A stretch of DNA of 37,821 bases from Desulfuromonas acetoxidans DSM 684 (lineage in GTDB: Bacteria; Desulfobacterota; Desulfuromonadia; Desulfuromonadales; Desulfuromonadaceae), in contig NZ_AAEW02000023.1 of NCBI RefSeq assembly GCF_000167355.1, positions 1 through 37,821 of the forward strand, written 5' to 3'. The position numbers and the translations under genes are program-made. The notes beneath the pieces are model-generated. The model ran no database searches, was not told the origin of the DNA, and saw only the letters and a program-made list of their open reading frames with translations. Below, piece after piece: positions 26,401 through 33,465 of this stretch (position 1 is its first letter; each line of letters begins with the position of its first letter).

Positions 26401-27337
26401 GATATTGAACCATATCCATAACGGAGCCGAGGGAGGTCCAAGTCACACCCTCGTGAATAACCGTCGTTCCGGCTCCGGGGAAATAGCCATCGGAGCCGAC
26501 AGTCCAATCAGGCTCTGTGCTTGGCGAGGCACCGTCCTCAATATCGGTACATTTGAAAAGGAGCTCCAGTTCTTCTTCACTATTATCACCACTGGGATCC
26601 ACCCACTTTCCGGCATCAACGTCATAGTAGTCATCATCAGAAGGATCCAAGATATACGTCCCACTGGGATTAACGACAGCCCCTAGTTGCTCGGTATCGG
26701 GATCAAGACCGAGCCATTGACTCCACGTATAGGTGATAGCACTCGCTTGAAGATAATTAAGATAGTTACCGGTAAAATAATTTTCCCATTGATTGTCATT
26801 ACTCGGGCATTTCCCCTTGGTGTCCAAAGCACCGTACCAAAACCCATTTTGCTCTAACGCATAGCGTGGATGCTGATTGGTGGTTACATCGTCATAACCA
26901 TTCCCTGTGAAGTCCTCATTGTAATTGTCGAATAATTCGGCACCCGTATAGGTATAATAATCCTCATCTAGAGTTCCTGATACATCGGTTATCGCATCAC
27001 AGACAATATCGTCGACATCAAATTTAGTGCTTTGATAGTTTGTCGTGTTTTCATTGGCAACATTGCGCAAATAAACATGGAAACGGGGATAATTCGTTGC
27101 CGTATCATCTAACTGAGTCGAATAATCCGTAGAAGGATCGTATGGCTCCACACTACCCAAAGATTTCATAGCACCACTGTTGTCAATGATGAATAAAATG
27201 TTGGGACGCACACCAGAAGCAGCACTACCGATATAGACTGCGGAATCACCTTCATAATAGTCCGGCACAGCCCATGCACCTTGAACGACACAAACAACAA
27301 GCAGAACCATCAGCCCTAATGTATTTTTAAATTTCAT
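23414..27337 (-). CDS. pilY1: PilY1-type pilus tip adhesin
   Basis: 1307 residues. The signal peptide is cleaved near AWA (residue 23). An N-terminal von Willebrand A-like region carries ILFIIDNSGAM; its MIDAS motif is DxSxA rather than DxSxS (Asp52, Ser54, Ala56). LLTTGSNGDSSQTK and the YHIIKNPDELIDALLRIIGGI segment close this region around residue 570. The C-terminal Neisseria PilC/PilY1 propeller (about 700-1250) includes WIMGDVMHSKPVVLNYS, IFVGGNDGMLHAFRDATGEEAW, GAGYDTNEDLRFG and YFGTGDREHP. DRNSDGYLD at 1012-1020 fits the PilY1 calcium loop DxDxNxDGxxD, and VYDKDGDGTILPVD is another candidate. PilY1 sits at the type IV pilus tip and acts in adhesion, priming and mechanosensing (family knowledge). 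AGGAGG lies 9 nt before the ATG. Confidence 0.94.
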   Translation of the reverse strand: MKFKNTLGLMVLLVVCVVQGAWAVPDYYEGDSAVYIGSAASGVRPNILFIIDNSGAMKSLGSVEPYDPSTDYSTQLDDTATNYPRFHVYLRNVANENTTNYQSTKFDVDDIVCDAITDVSGTLDEDYYTYTGAELFDNYNEDFTGNGYDDVTTNQHPRYALEQNGFWYGALDTKGKCPSNDNQWENYFTGNYLNYLQASAITYTWSQWLGLDPDTEQLGAVVNPSGTYILDPSDDDYYDVDAGKWVDPSGDNSEEELELLFKCTDIEDGASPSTEPDWTVGSDGYFPGAGTTVIHEGVTWTSLGSVMDMVQYQLEEVIFEQVYEKANMGIMTFGDNNHGGQVVVPITEIDDVQSEDYKKLVAGLSELDDLVNGNTQPVNESFWDAYEYWIGNAGSVAEGISSDNVAYPSPIEYWCQTNHIVLLTTGSNGDSSQTKTLIPKYAGYSADLDEDGEEGEVGDLAKLMYEHLPLDIDGYTPHVQTHVIQLMTEEVDLLRKAAAVGQGQYHIIKNPDELIDALLRIIGGILEANSSFVAPVVPASPDNRAYSGQRIYLGFFKPMNEEPWYGNLKKFGLGTDSRIKGFDSSDNEIDATYLYPDDTDDPSLDGYFLVDADGNPAVRSYWGSSYDGGEVNQGGVGQKLLDRVTSRKIYTRLVSDDLNASGNAFSTSNGDLTYTDLGVEDEAEKDSLINFIHGYDAYELYSDDTTAKRAWIMGDVMHSKPVVLNYSAYTVSDANEADPDVNNAYIFVGGNDGMLHAFRDATGEEAWAFIPPDLLPNLQYASATDRHVYYVDSSPVIYVYDKDGDGTILPVDMADSGGDGDDRAILLCSTRRGGGTSTLTQPVDPSTDPPPSRGSYFALDITDPEDPQFLWQINSEDDGFEELSQTWSLPRLSRMKIGSEEKVVAFFGAGYDTNEDLRFGNTQSFPDTTTEATVTSDGDEGAEDATSTGTSVAFSPRGRGLFAIEVATLDSTDGSPNLTDSGSLLWSYTFDDSSSMQSKMTFSVPSDLLLVDRNSDGYLDRIYLVDTGAQLWRFNVADSDTGEWDGTRIFKSNISTADDGRKVFFKPTATVKGDDTFVYFGTGDREHPLNTAVLDRFYMVRDRESGDNHWSYGSDSPLNETNLVDVTENELQDSSVSVADQAAIRSKLVSPYTYDDGAGEKTYYGWYIKLDGNEGEKVLALPKVVSNVLYFTTYTPAIIDETDEDFDPCQGVLGPSRLYAVDAMTAEAVYNLDTSNDTIDDETGEAKDVLDRGDRSMAVGSGIASEPLIIVSKAGAVSVMVGRGGGFFNSGSVGSIDPVFPIYWMKW

Positions 27338-27373
27338 CGTCCCAACCCTCCTAGGGCATGAGTGAACATGCGA

Positions 27374-27898
27374 TTAATAGACATGCCCACCTCGGTGAAC
27401 AAAGAGTTTTTCAATTCTTGCAGAACTGCGGTCATGGGCATTGCTTTCTACCGCAATACGATAATACGCAGCCTCTCCGGAAGCCTCTTCAGTCGCTCCA
27501 GTACGAAAAATATTATTCTGATAGGCATCAGTGCTCGTTGATTCCATCATGGCAGAGGGAATCATTCCGGTATAAGCGACAACTTCATTGCGAGCAGTGC
27601 CAGATAATTCAACCCCAGCGGGCAATACGGCGGCGAGAGCCGTATCATCTTCCAGATTCGTAACCGGCGTAAGCGTATTAACAACCTGTTGTGATGCATA
27701 TTCTGAAGCCATTTCAGCCGCAGTAAACGCATCGCTTGAAATACGATAATTCGACGTAATCGCCAGTTCTGTATCAGTTGAATTCAAAACCATCACCCCA
27801 AGCAGTGTCAAAATCACCAGCATCGACATCGTTAAAATAAGAGCGATACCTCGTTCATTATTCACCTGTGCGGCAATCAACTTTTTTAGAGAAGACAT
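27374..27898 (-). CDS. pilX: PilX-type minor pilin
   Basis: 174 residues from ATG 27898, with AGGAG 9 nt upstream. The N-terminal segment NNERG-IALILTMSMLVILTLLGVM is the PilX_N pattern: a type III cleavage site after Gly, but with no Glu at position 5, as usual for PilX/GspK. The following STDTELAITSNYRISSDAFTAAE matches the conserved ER-AxNxR--AFxAAE region. The C-terminus (AYYRIAVESNAHDRSSARIEKLFVHRGG cut as AYYRIAVESNAHDRSSARIE) resembles the end of PilX proteins. PilX joins PilV, PilW and PilE in the initiation complex that carries PilY1. It lies 4 nt after pilW. Confidence 0.88.
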   Translation of the reverse strand: MSSLKKLIAAQVNNERGIALILTMSMLVILTLLGVMVLNSTDTELAITSNYRISSDAFTAAEMASEYASQQVVNTLTPVTNLEDDTALAAVLPAGVELSGTARNEVVAYTGMIPSAMMESTSTDAYQNNIFRTGATEEASGEAAYYRIAVESNAHDRSSARIEKLFVHRGGHVY

Positions 27899-27902
27899 AA
27901 TA

Positions 27903-28769
27903 TTAGACTCCTGCAATATTGCGAATTTTAACAATGGTTCTAAGCTGCCTGCTTTTATCGCCGGCAATTTTATTGTCCTCAGTTTTGCTTGTAATTGTGA
28001 GTGAAACTGCTGTTATTTCGTCAAGAGCAGCGGAACTATCCTCCCCATCTCCGTTCAAATAAGCCAATTCCACTGAAGTAATACTGGCCGCAACAGTTGC
28101 GGCAGTGTTTCCATTGACACTTCGCTGCAACAACATGAGTCCAGCATCGTCACTATCGGGGTCGTCCACAAGAGTATAAGCAATGCTTACAGGGTAACTA
28201 TCATCATCAGGAGCTCTTCGTAATAAGAGATCTCGATTAGATACGGTTATACTCGCACCAGATTCATTTTTGACGTTGAGATTTTCATCATCATCACCAT
28301 CAACACTTGTTACAATCAACTCTCCACGTTGGTTAAGAGTTACCGGGTCAATAATCAACGTGGTAACAGGGTCAGCTTCGACGAAACTTGCTCCCATCAA
28401 TGAGTCGACTTCCACAACACCTGTCGACCCATTATTCACTGAGACATCTCCAACAGAGCGGGAATAAATCCCAGATGAAACAGGTGCGGAAAGAGTAAAT
28501 GTTGCACCTCCTGCCAAAGAAGTCGGAGCCGAGGTCACAGCATTGAGCGCAGAAGAGGTTAAGAAACCAGACATACGGATGTCCGTAATCATTGTGTCCA
28601 TAGCTATCCGCAAATTCTGTTGGGCATCCACAATCTCTTCAGACTGGTAGGCGTTTTTCTGGGAATTGAGATATAGGCTATAAACTGCGGTCATGACCAA
28701 ACCGAGGATCACCGCAACCATCAGCAATTCGATCAATGAGAAACCTTGATCATTCTGTAGTTTTTTCAT
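27903..28769 (-). CDS. pilW: PilW-type minor pilin
   Basis: 288 residues from ATG 28769, with GGGAGAGG upstream. The class III signal MKKLQNDQG is followed by FSLIELLMVAVILGLVMTAVYSLY, with Glu5. A PilW-like region (SEEIVDAQQNLRIAMDTMITDIRMSGF split: SEEIVDAQQNLRIAMDTM and DIRMSGF) follows. The C-terminal domain is Asp/Ser-rich (SVDGDDDENLNV, VDDPDSDDAGLML) and ends with SRQLRTIVKIRNIAG, the usual conserved tail. PilW is a core minor pilin of the tip complex. It lies 17 nt after pilV in the same operon. Confidence 0.9.
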   Translation of the reverse strand: MKKLQNDQGFSLIELLMVAVILGLVMTAVYSLYLNSQKNAYQSEEIVDAQQNLRIAMDTMITDIRMSGFLTSSALNAVTSAPTSLAGGATFTLSAPVSSGIYSRSVGDVSVNNGSTGVVEVDSLMGASFVEADPVTTLIIDPVTLNQRGELIVTSVDGDDDENLNVKNESGASITVSNRDLLLRRAPDDDSYPVSIAYTLVDDPDSDDAGLMLLQRSVNGNTAATVAASITSVELAYLNGDGEDSSAALDEITAVSLTITSKTEDNKIAGDKSRQLRTIVKIRNIAGV

Positions 28770-28786
28770 CCGCCTCTCCCTGCTGG

Positions 28787-29212
28787 TCAATACGTTCTTT
28801 TAAGAACTGTTTTGGACAAACTCCGGCCTGGAGATTGAACATTTATCTCAATACTGGTGACTCCGGCGATAGGAGAATTTGGAGTAATTTGATATGTTGC
28901 CGTGCAATCACCAGCTCCATCAATCGTCCATTCCTGAGCCGTTCCAGGTGCATCAAAATCAGTTGGCCAATCAACAGTTCCCGTCGCCACCACCAACAAA
29001 TCACTATCACCATTACGCGACCACAGTTCTTCAATCAAGCCGTCCGCTAAAGAGGTTAAAGCGGTTAAACTGTGTGCAGAGGAATTGCCCTGTATAGCCG
29101 TAATTTGCATTCCCGCCAACGCCAGCAAGCCAATGGCAAAAACAGTTAAAGCGACGAGCAGCTCAATCAAACTGAATCCTGCTTCCTTATTTGATGTCGT
29201 TTTACATGGCAT
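28787..29212 (-). CDS. pilV: PilV-type minor pilin
   Basis: 141 residues from ATG 29212, with AGGAG 6 nt upstream. The signal MPCKTTSNKEAG precedes FSLIELLVALTVFAIGLLALAGMQ, with Glu5 and the long helix typical of PilV/GspI; the sequence ends VLKRTY. It is the first gene of the operon pilV-pilW-pilX-pilY1-Ig-fimT. A sigma-54-type promoter lies 45 nt upstream. PilV is one of the minor pilins that prime the fibre and present PilY1. Confidence 0.9.
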   Translation of the reverse strand: MPCKTTSNKEAGFSLIELLVALTVFAIGLLALAGMQITAIQGNSSAHSLTALTSLADGLIEELWSRNGDSDLLVVATGTVDWPTDFDAPGTAQEWTIDGAGDCTATYQITPNSPIAGVTSIEINVQSPGRSLSKTVLKRTY

Positions 29213-29256
29213 ATCGCACTCCTAAGTTCACGAGATGAGGCCTTTTACTCAAATTT

Positions 29257-29272
29257 TGCAAAAAATATTCCA
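29257..29272 (-). promoter_or_regulatory. Sigma-54-type promoter of the minor-pilin operon
   Basis: On the minus strand TGGAATATTTTTTGCA matches TGGCAC-N5-TTGCA with exactly 10 bp between GG and GC. The predicted start near 29246 gives a leader of about 34 nt to pilV. Pilin genes under sigma-54 and PilR are well known in Pseudomonas and Geobacter. Confidence 0.7.
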
Positions 29273-29464
29273 TTAGATGCCACACACGTCGCAACTCGGA
29301 CCAAGCATCAATCACCTTAGATCTTCGCAAAAAAAGATTTAAAATCAGATTGTGCAACTGAGCAGTATTTATGGGGAAAACTTATTCATTAAAACAATCT
29401 CTTGTCGAGCGCGATCAACTCAAGAGACAGAAACGTAGAAAGGAATGATGGATAAGGCATTTTT

Positions 29465-29510
29465 ATAGCGTCTGTCTATTCGACAAAAATGTCGAATAGA
29501 CAGACGCTAT
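29465..29510. repeat. 21-bp perfect inverted repeat with AAAA loop, TGTC-N5-GACA units
   Basis: The arms 29465-29485 and 29490-29510 are exact reverse complements around a 4-nt loop. Each arm contains TGTC-N5-GACA (29473-29485 and 29490-29502), and a further TGTC lies at 29511-29514. No T-tract follows on either strand, so it is not a typical terminator. It sits roughly 200-250 bp upstream of the sigma-54 promoter. PilR sites described in Pseudomonas contain TGTC half-sites, so an enhancer-binding-protein site is a reasonable reading. Confidence 0.8.
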
Positions 29511-29572
29511 TGTCGAAAAAAACTCAAACCGAGGTCACCTACAACACAGAATATGCAAAACAATCACGATGA

Positions 29573-29818
29573 TCACCTTGAAACGATTCGGGTCAGGCAC
29601 CGTGCTCGCACACGCTCCAGAGCGGCAATTGTTGCGGTCTGCACTGTGTCGCCGACCGGTCCGCGGCCTGTCCAATCCTGATCCAGGCGGATATATAAGG
29701 CTTTCAACTCCCCTTCAACCTGTTGCAAGGTTCCTTGAGGGTCTTGTTCCAGACGTTCTTCAAAAAAACCGCTCAAACCTTCCAGTGTTTCCTGATACTT
29801 TTCACGTTGCCATGCCAT
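29573..29818 (-). CDS. Small conserved hypothetical protein
   Basis: 81 residues from ATG 29818, with GGAGG 5 nt upstream; a GTG four codons earlier is the alternative. The protein is mostly helical and charged (MAWQREKYQETLEGLSGF, EERLEQDPQGTLQQVEGEL, LDQDWTGRGPVGDTVQTAT). No membrane segment or motif of known function was found. The last codons overlap a REP-like 13-mer shared with 34233-34245, so the C-terminus may have been altered by a repeat insertion. Confidence 0.65.
   Translation of the reverse strand: MAWQREKYQETLEGLSGFFEERLEQDPQGTLQQVEGELKALYIRLDQDWTGRGPVGDTVQTATIAALERVRARCLTRIVSR
29591..29603. repeat. GGTCAGGCACCGT, half of a REP-like repeat
   Basis: The same 13-mer occurs at 29591-29603 and 34233-34245. 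Here it lacks the matching second arm. It lies inside the 3' end of the small gene at 29573. Confidence 0.5.
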
Positions 29819-29928
29819 TTCGTCCTCCACTCATGGGATTAAAAACAACCACCCGCAAACAATGCAATAATTGCATGCAGTAAAAAATATTTATTGTCGA
29901 GTAAATAACGTAAACTATTACATGTATT

Positions 29929-29955
29929 TTCGTTTTTGTCCTAGACAAAAACGAA
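29929..29955. repeat. 12-bp perfect inverted repeat with TGTC-CTA-GACA core
   Basis: TTCGTTTTTGTC (29929-29940) and GACAAAAACGAA (29944-29955) are exact inverted copies around CTA. The core TGTC-N3-GACA recalls the TGTC-N5-GACA units at 29465. It lies 71 nt before the SRPBCC gene and may be its operator. Confidence 0.6.
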
Positions 29956-30026
29956 GCAAGACTTACACTAGAAAAAGCTACTAGCAGCGACAGTGAAACG
30001 GACAGAAATCAAATAGTGGTGAAAAA

Positions 30027-30491
30027 ATGAAAACCTACATCCTGAAAAGACAACAAAATCTACCGCTGACAATTGAGGCCTGTTGGCATTTCTTTTCAAA
30101 CCCTCAAAACCTGCCCTCGATTACACCCGACTGGCTTAACCTGACAATGTGTTCGCATCCGGCCGAATCAACCTATGCAGGGCAGCTGATTGAATACCGT
30201 GTCACGCCTCTAAAAAACTTCAGTTGCCACTGGCTGACTGAAATTACACATGTTGAGCCCCCATTCTTTTTTGTCGATGAGCAACGTAGCGGACCCTATC
30301 GATTCTGGCATCATCAGCACCATTTTGAACAAGCGGCCACCGGGATATTAATGACGGACATCGTGCATTATCAGTTACCATTCGGTATATTTGGACAATG
30401 GGCTCAGAGTCTGGTCGCAAAAAAGCTCCAGCAGATTTTTGACTATCGGGCACAGACATTGAGTCGTCTGTTTCCCGGCAATGATATTTGA
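30027..30491 (+). CDS. SRPBCC-family protein (START/cyclase-like fold)
   Basis: 154 residues. The N-terminus LKRQQNLPLTIEACWHFFSNPQNLPSITPDWLNL is the typical start of COG4276-type SRPBCC proteins (here quoted in part: LPLTIEACWHFFSNPQNLPS). The pattern VTPLKNFSCHWLTEI, FVDEQRSGPYRFWHHQHHF and IVHYQLPFGIFG matches the helix-grip fold that binds hydrophobic ligands. The ligand is unknown. GGTGA lies 8 nt before the ATG. The YbjT-like gene follows after 117 nt on the same strand; genes of these two families are often neighbours, so they may act on one small molecule. Confidence 0.85.
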   Translation: MKTYILKRQQNLPLTIEACWHFFSNPQNLPSITPDWLNLTMCSHPAESTYAGQLIEYRVTPLKNFSCHWLTEITHVEPPFFFVDEQRSGPYRFWHHQHHFEQAATGILMTDIVHYQLPFGIFGQWAQSLVAKKLQQIFDYRAQTLSRLFPGNDI

Positions 30492-30608
30492 GGGGCTGTC
30501 GAACAAGTTGTGCAACTCGGGAATGAGCGACTAAACTCAAGGACAGTTGTTTCAAGTGTTTGCCCCCGGATGGAACGTTTTCAACATCCTGCAAAAAGGA
30601 GAGGCTCC

Positions 30609-32072
30609 ATGTCACAGCAACCGCGGACTGTACTCATTACCGGAGCCACTGGTTACATTGGGCGTCGTCTTAAAGACCGCCTATTGAAGCAACGCGAACT
30701 CAGTCTGCGATTGCTGGTGCGCAATCCTGATAAACTTCGCCCTGACGTACGTAAAAAACTGGCTGTTCTTCAAGGAGATACATTTAATACAGCGTCTCTT
30801 GACCAGGCGCTGGCCGATGTTGATGTGGCATTTTACCTGATCCATTCCATGGCCGGCGGTCATGATTACGCCGAGCGGGATCGGTTAAGTGCGGACAATT
30901 TTCGCCAAGCCTGTATTCGTGCCGGGGTTAAGCGGATTATTTACCTGGGTGGTTTGGGAGATAAAGAGACGGCCAGCGAACACCTGCTCAGCCGAATTGA
31001 AACAGGAGAAGTCCTCAGTTCTGAGCCTGAAAAAATCCAGACTCTGTGGTTTCGTGCCGGAGTAATCATTGGTGCCGGCAGCGCCAGTTTTGAGATCATC
31101 CATCACCTGACCCAAAAATTACCCATCATGTTAACTCCGCGCTGGGTCACCACCAAGACCCAGCCGATTGCCGTTGATGACGTACTCTCTTATCTTGAAC
31201 AGGCCATCTCGGTAGAGATTCAGGGCAATGTGCAAATTGATATCGGCACCCAGGCCACTGACTTTCGTGGCCTAATGGAACAAGCCGCAGACAGTATGGG
31301 CTTGCAGCGTCATCTGATCTGTGTTCCTCTGCTCAGTCCCCGCTTGTCGTCCTACTGGCTGACCTTGCTTACGCCGGTACCACACAGTGTGGCTTCTGCG
31401 TTGATTGAAGGCTTGAAATCGGAAACACTGGCACGCAACGATAACGCTCAGCGCTATTTTCCCACCCTTCATCCTGTTGCGCTGGATGATGCCTTTCAAC
31501 GAGCGCTTCAGGAAATGGAGGACAATCAAGTGCTCAGTCGCTGGTGTGACAGCAGCGCAGAGGGAACCTGTGATATCTCGGGAAAAGAATCCATCAATAA
31601 GGCTGTCCTGCGCGACAGACGGGTCTTTTATTTTGAACCGGCTCTGCAACACGAGGTGTTTGAAAGCTTTTGTTCCATTGGCGGTAGCAACGGATGGGGC
31701 GCCTACGATCCACTCTGGCATATACGTGGCCTGATCGATAAAATTTTCGGTGGAGTCGGGCTGAGCCGAGGCCGTCGACAACCAGAAGCTCTCCGGGTTG
31801 GCGATGCCTTGGATTTCTGGAAAGTGGTCGACATTGAAGCGGACAAACGACTGCTGCTGGTCGCGCAGATGAAACTTCCAGGAAAAGGTTGGCTGGAATT
31901 TGTGATGGATGATGACAAACTGATTCAAACGGCCTATTTTTATCCGGAAGGACTCTGGGGACGACTGTATTGGTACAGTGTCATGCCGTTTCATTTCTTT
32001 GTCTTCCGCAGTCTGGGGCGTCTTATCATCGAACAGGCTCGACAGAAGAAATCGTCATCAGACGTCGTGTAA
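30609..32072 (+). CDS. ybjT: YbjT-like NAD(P)-binding protein with C-terminal DUF2867
   Basis: 487 residues, close to E. coli YbjT (476). The Rossmann signature is LITGATGYIGRRL (Gly12, Gly15, Gly18). Further matches to YbjT-type SDR proteins are VAFYLIHSMAGG, KRIIYLGGLG, LWFRAGVIIGAGSASFEII and PRWVTTKTQPIAVDDVL. The DUF2867 region (about 330-480) contains WGAYDPLWHIRGLIDKIFGG, ALRVGDALDFWKV, MKLPGKGWLEF and the tail WYSVMPFHFFVF. The ATG at 30609 follows AAGGAGAGG; upstream in-frame starts would run through the intergenic region. Family members are predicted oxidoreductases or epimerases of unknown substrate. Confidence 0.9.
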   Translation: MSQQPRTVLITGATGYIGRRLKDRLLKQRELSLRLLVRNPDKLRPDVRKKLAVLQGDTFNTASLDQALADVDVAFYLIHSMAGGHDYAERDRLSADNFRQACIRAGVKRIIYLGGLGDKETASEHLLSRIETGEVLSSEPEKIQTLWFRAGVIIGAGSASFEIIHHLTQKLPIMLTPRWVTTKTQPIAVDDVLSYLEQAISVEIQGNVQIDIGTQATDFRGLMEQAADSMGLQRHLICVPLLSPRLSSYWLTLLTPVPHSVASALIEGLKSETLARNDNAQRYFPTLHPVALDDAFQRALQEMEDNQVLSRWCDSSAEGTCDISGKESINKAVLRDRRVFYFEPALQHEVFESFCSIGGSNGWGAYDPLWHIRGLIDKIFGGVGLSRGRRQPEALRVGDALDFWKVVDIEADKRLLLVAQMKLPGKGWLEFVMDDDKLIQTAYFYPEGLWGRLYWYSVMPFHFFVFRSLGRLIIEQARQKKSSSDVV

Positions 32073-32182
32073 CAACGTACGATAAATTATCGCGTTCAAA
32101 ACAGCGCACAAACACTTATATACGCGCTCCCACAAAAAACCCTGCTTGTTATTATTTTCCATATCTGATAAAAGCTGCCACT

Positions 32183-33367
32183 ATGAAACCTTCGATTGAA
32201 CAGCATAAAGCGCTCTACATTACCTATCTTGCCTTGCTGGCAGCGACACCACCCCTGTCAACAGACATGTACCTGGCCGCCCTGCCTGAGATCGCTTCGT
32301 CCTGGGGAGTTGGCAAGGATCTGATCAACCTGACGCTCGTGTTATGGTTTGCGTCCTTCAGTGTGTCCATTCTCATTTCCGGCTCATTGTCGGATAAATA
32401 TGGCCGTAAGCCGCTCTTGCTCTGGGGGCTTTCCCTGTTTGTTGTGACATCTTTTCTATGTGCCGGCGCGGGTTCCGCGCAAATGCTTATTCTGTTTCGG
32501 ATTTTCCAGGGCTTGGGTGCCGGGGCTCCGGCAGCGATTGTTCTTGCCATCATTCGCGACCGATTTACTGGAAAAGAGCGTCATCAGGCCATCGCCTATG
32601 TTATGACAATTGTCGCCGTAGCGCCCATGGTGGCTCCAATTATCGGCGCCATGCTGCTGGAATTTTTCAACTGGCGCTTTATCTTTGTGATGCAGGGTGT
32701 CATGGTCAGCATCACCCTGCTCGTGACCTTTGCCTTTAAGGAGTCTCTTGCTGACCCACTGAATATCAGTCTCAAACGGTTGATGACCCGTTACACGGTT
32801 CATTTCCGGAATAAAGAGTTTATGTTTGCCAGTATCAGTATGGGTATTCTGGTGTTGCCTTTTTATGGCTTTATCGCCTTTTCTCCCATCTACTACATTA
32901 CCATTCACGGCCTGTCTGAAAAAATGTTCAGCCTGCTGTTTGGTCTTAACGCTCTTTCGTCAATGTGCGGTGCTTTCTCTTCATCGTTTATTGTCAAATG
33001 GGTTAGTGACAAAACCGTGATCACAGTGTCGATTTACGGCTGTGTGATCGCCGGAATTGGCCTCATGGTACTGGGGTCTCAACATTTCCTCTATTTCTTT
33101 GTCTTCATGGCGTTTTTCTCCTTTTGCACCGGTATCAGCCGTCCAATCAGCGGCAACATGATTCTCGGTTTGGTAAAAACCGATGTTGGATCTGCGTCCT
33201 CATTTCTGGTGTTTTACCAATTTATTTCCGGCGCCTTGTGCATGGCCTTTGTCACGCTGCAGTGGAGCTACCCAGTGCTGGTCTATGGTAGCCTGACCAC
33301 GATTGTGTCGATTCTGGTCCTGATTCTGTGGGCTCGTATTGCCCCACACCTCAATCCAATTCATTGA
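32183..33367 (+). CDS. Bcr/CflA-type drug resistance MFS exporter
   Basis: 394 residues, 12 predicted membrane helices. DHA1 Bcr/CflA features: LLAATPPLSTDMYLAALPEI at the N-terminus, the motif A loop GSLSDKYGRKPLLLWG, FRIFQGLGAGAPAAIVLAIIRD split as RIFQGLGAGAPAAIVLAI, and MTIVAVAPMVAPIIGAMLLEFFNWR. The fourth helix carries the antiporter motif C-like glycines and prolines. These carriers use proton motive force to export small molecules. Upstream ATG codons inside the YbjT gene are rejected because MKPSIEQHK at 32183 starts just before the first helix. The ribosome binding site is weak; a gap of 110 nt separates it from ybjT. Confidence 0.88.
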   Translation: MKPSIEQHKALYITYLALLAATPPLSTDMYLAALPEIASSWGVGKDLINLTLVLWFASFSVSILISGSLSDKYGRKPLLLWGLSLFVVTSFLCAGAGSAQMLILFRIFQGLGAGAPAAIVLAIIRDRFTGKERHQAIAYVMTIVAVAPMVAPIIGAMLLEFFNWRFIFVMQGVMVSITLLVTFAFKESLADPLNISLKRLMTRYTVHFRNKEFMFASISMGILVLPFYGFIAFSPIYYITIHGLSEKMFSLLFGLNALSSMCGAFSSSFIVKWVSDKTVITVSIYGCVIAGIGLMVLGSQHFLYFFVFMAFFSFCTGISRPISGNMILGLVKTDVGSASSFLVFYQFISGALCMAFVTLQWSYPVLVYGSLTTIVSILVLILWARIAPHLNPIH

Positions 33368-33465
33368 TGCCACTCAGTTCAATCATGAAAAAATTCTTTC
33401 GCGTGCTATGGTTAAAAAAAGATTCATACCATAAGCGGTTGCTAACCAATCGAAAGGAAGAGATC

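Larger units (their letters stand above)
29213..29572. other. 360-nt intergenic region upstream of the pilin operon
   Basis: It holds the sigma-54-type promoter at 29257-29272 and the 21-bp inverted repeat at 29465-29510. The 190 nt between them are AT-rich with no recognisable gene. The spacing of the two elements fits a sigma-54 promoter and its upstream activator site. Confidence 0.6.

Noticed and set aside
29465-29510. 21-bp hairpin as a Rho-independent terminator
   Set aside because: No T-tract follows on either strand; A residues follow instead.
31272-31994. 240-codon minus-strand frame opposite the YbjT-like gene
   Set aside because: It lies entirely antisense to a well-conserved gene and has no recognisable protein features.
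33328-33465. N-terminal extension of the secreted protein into the MFS gene
   Set aside because: The extension would bury the signal peptide; a ribosome binding site and clean signal peptide start at 33466.
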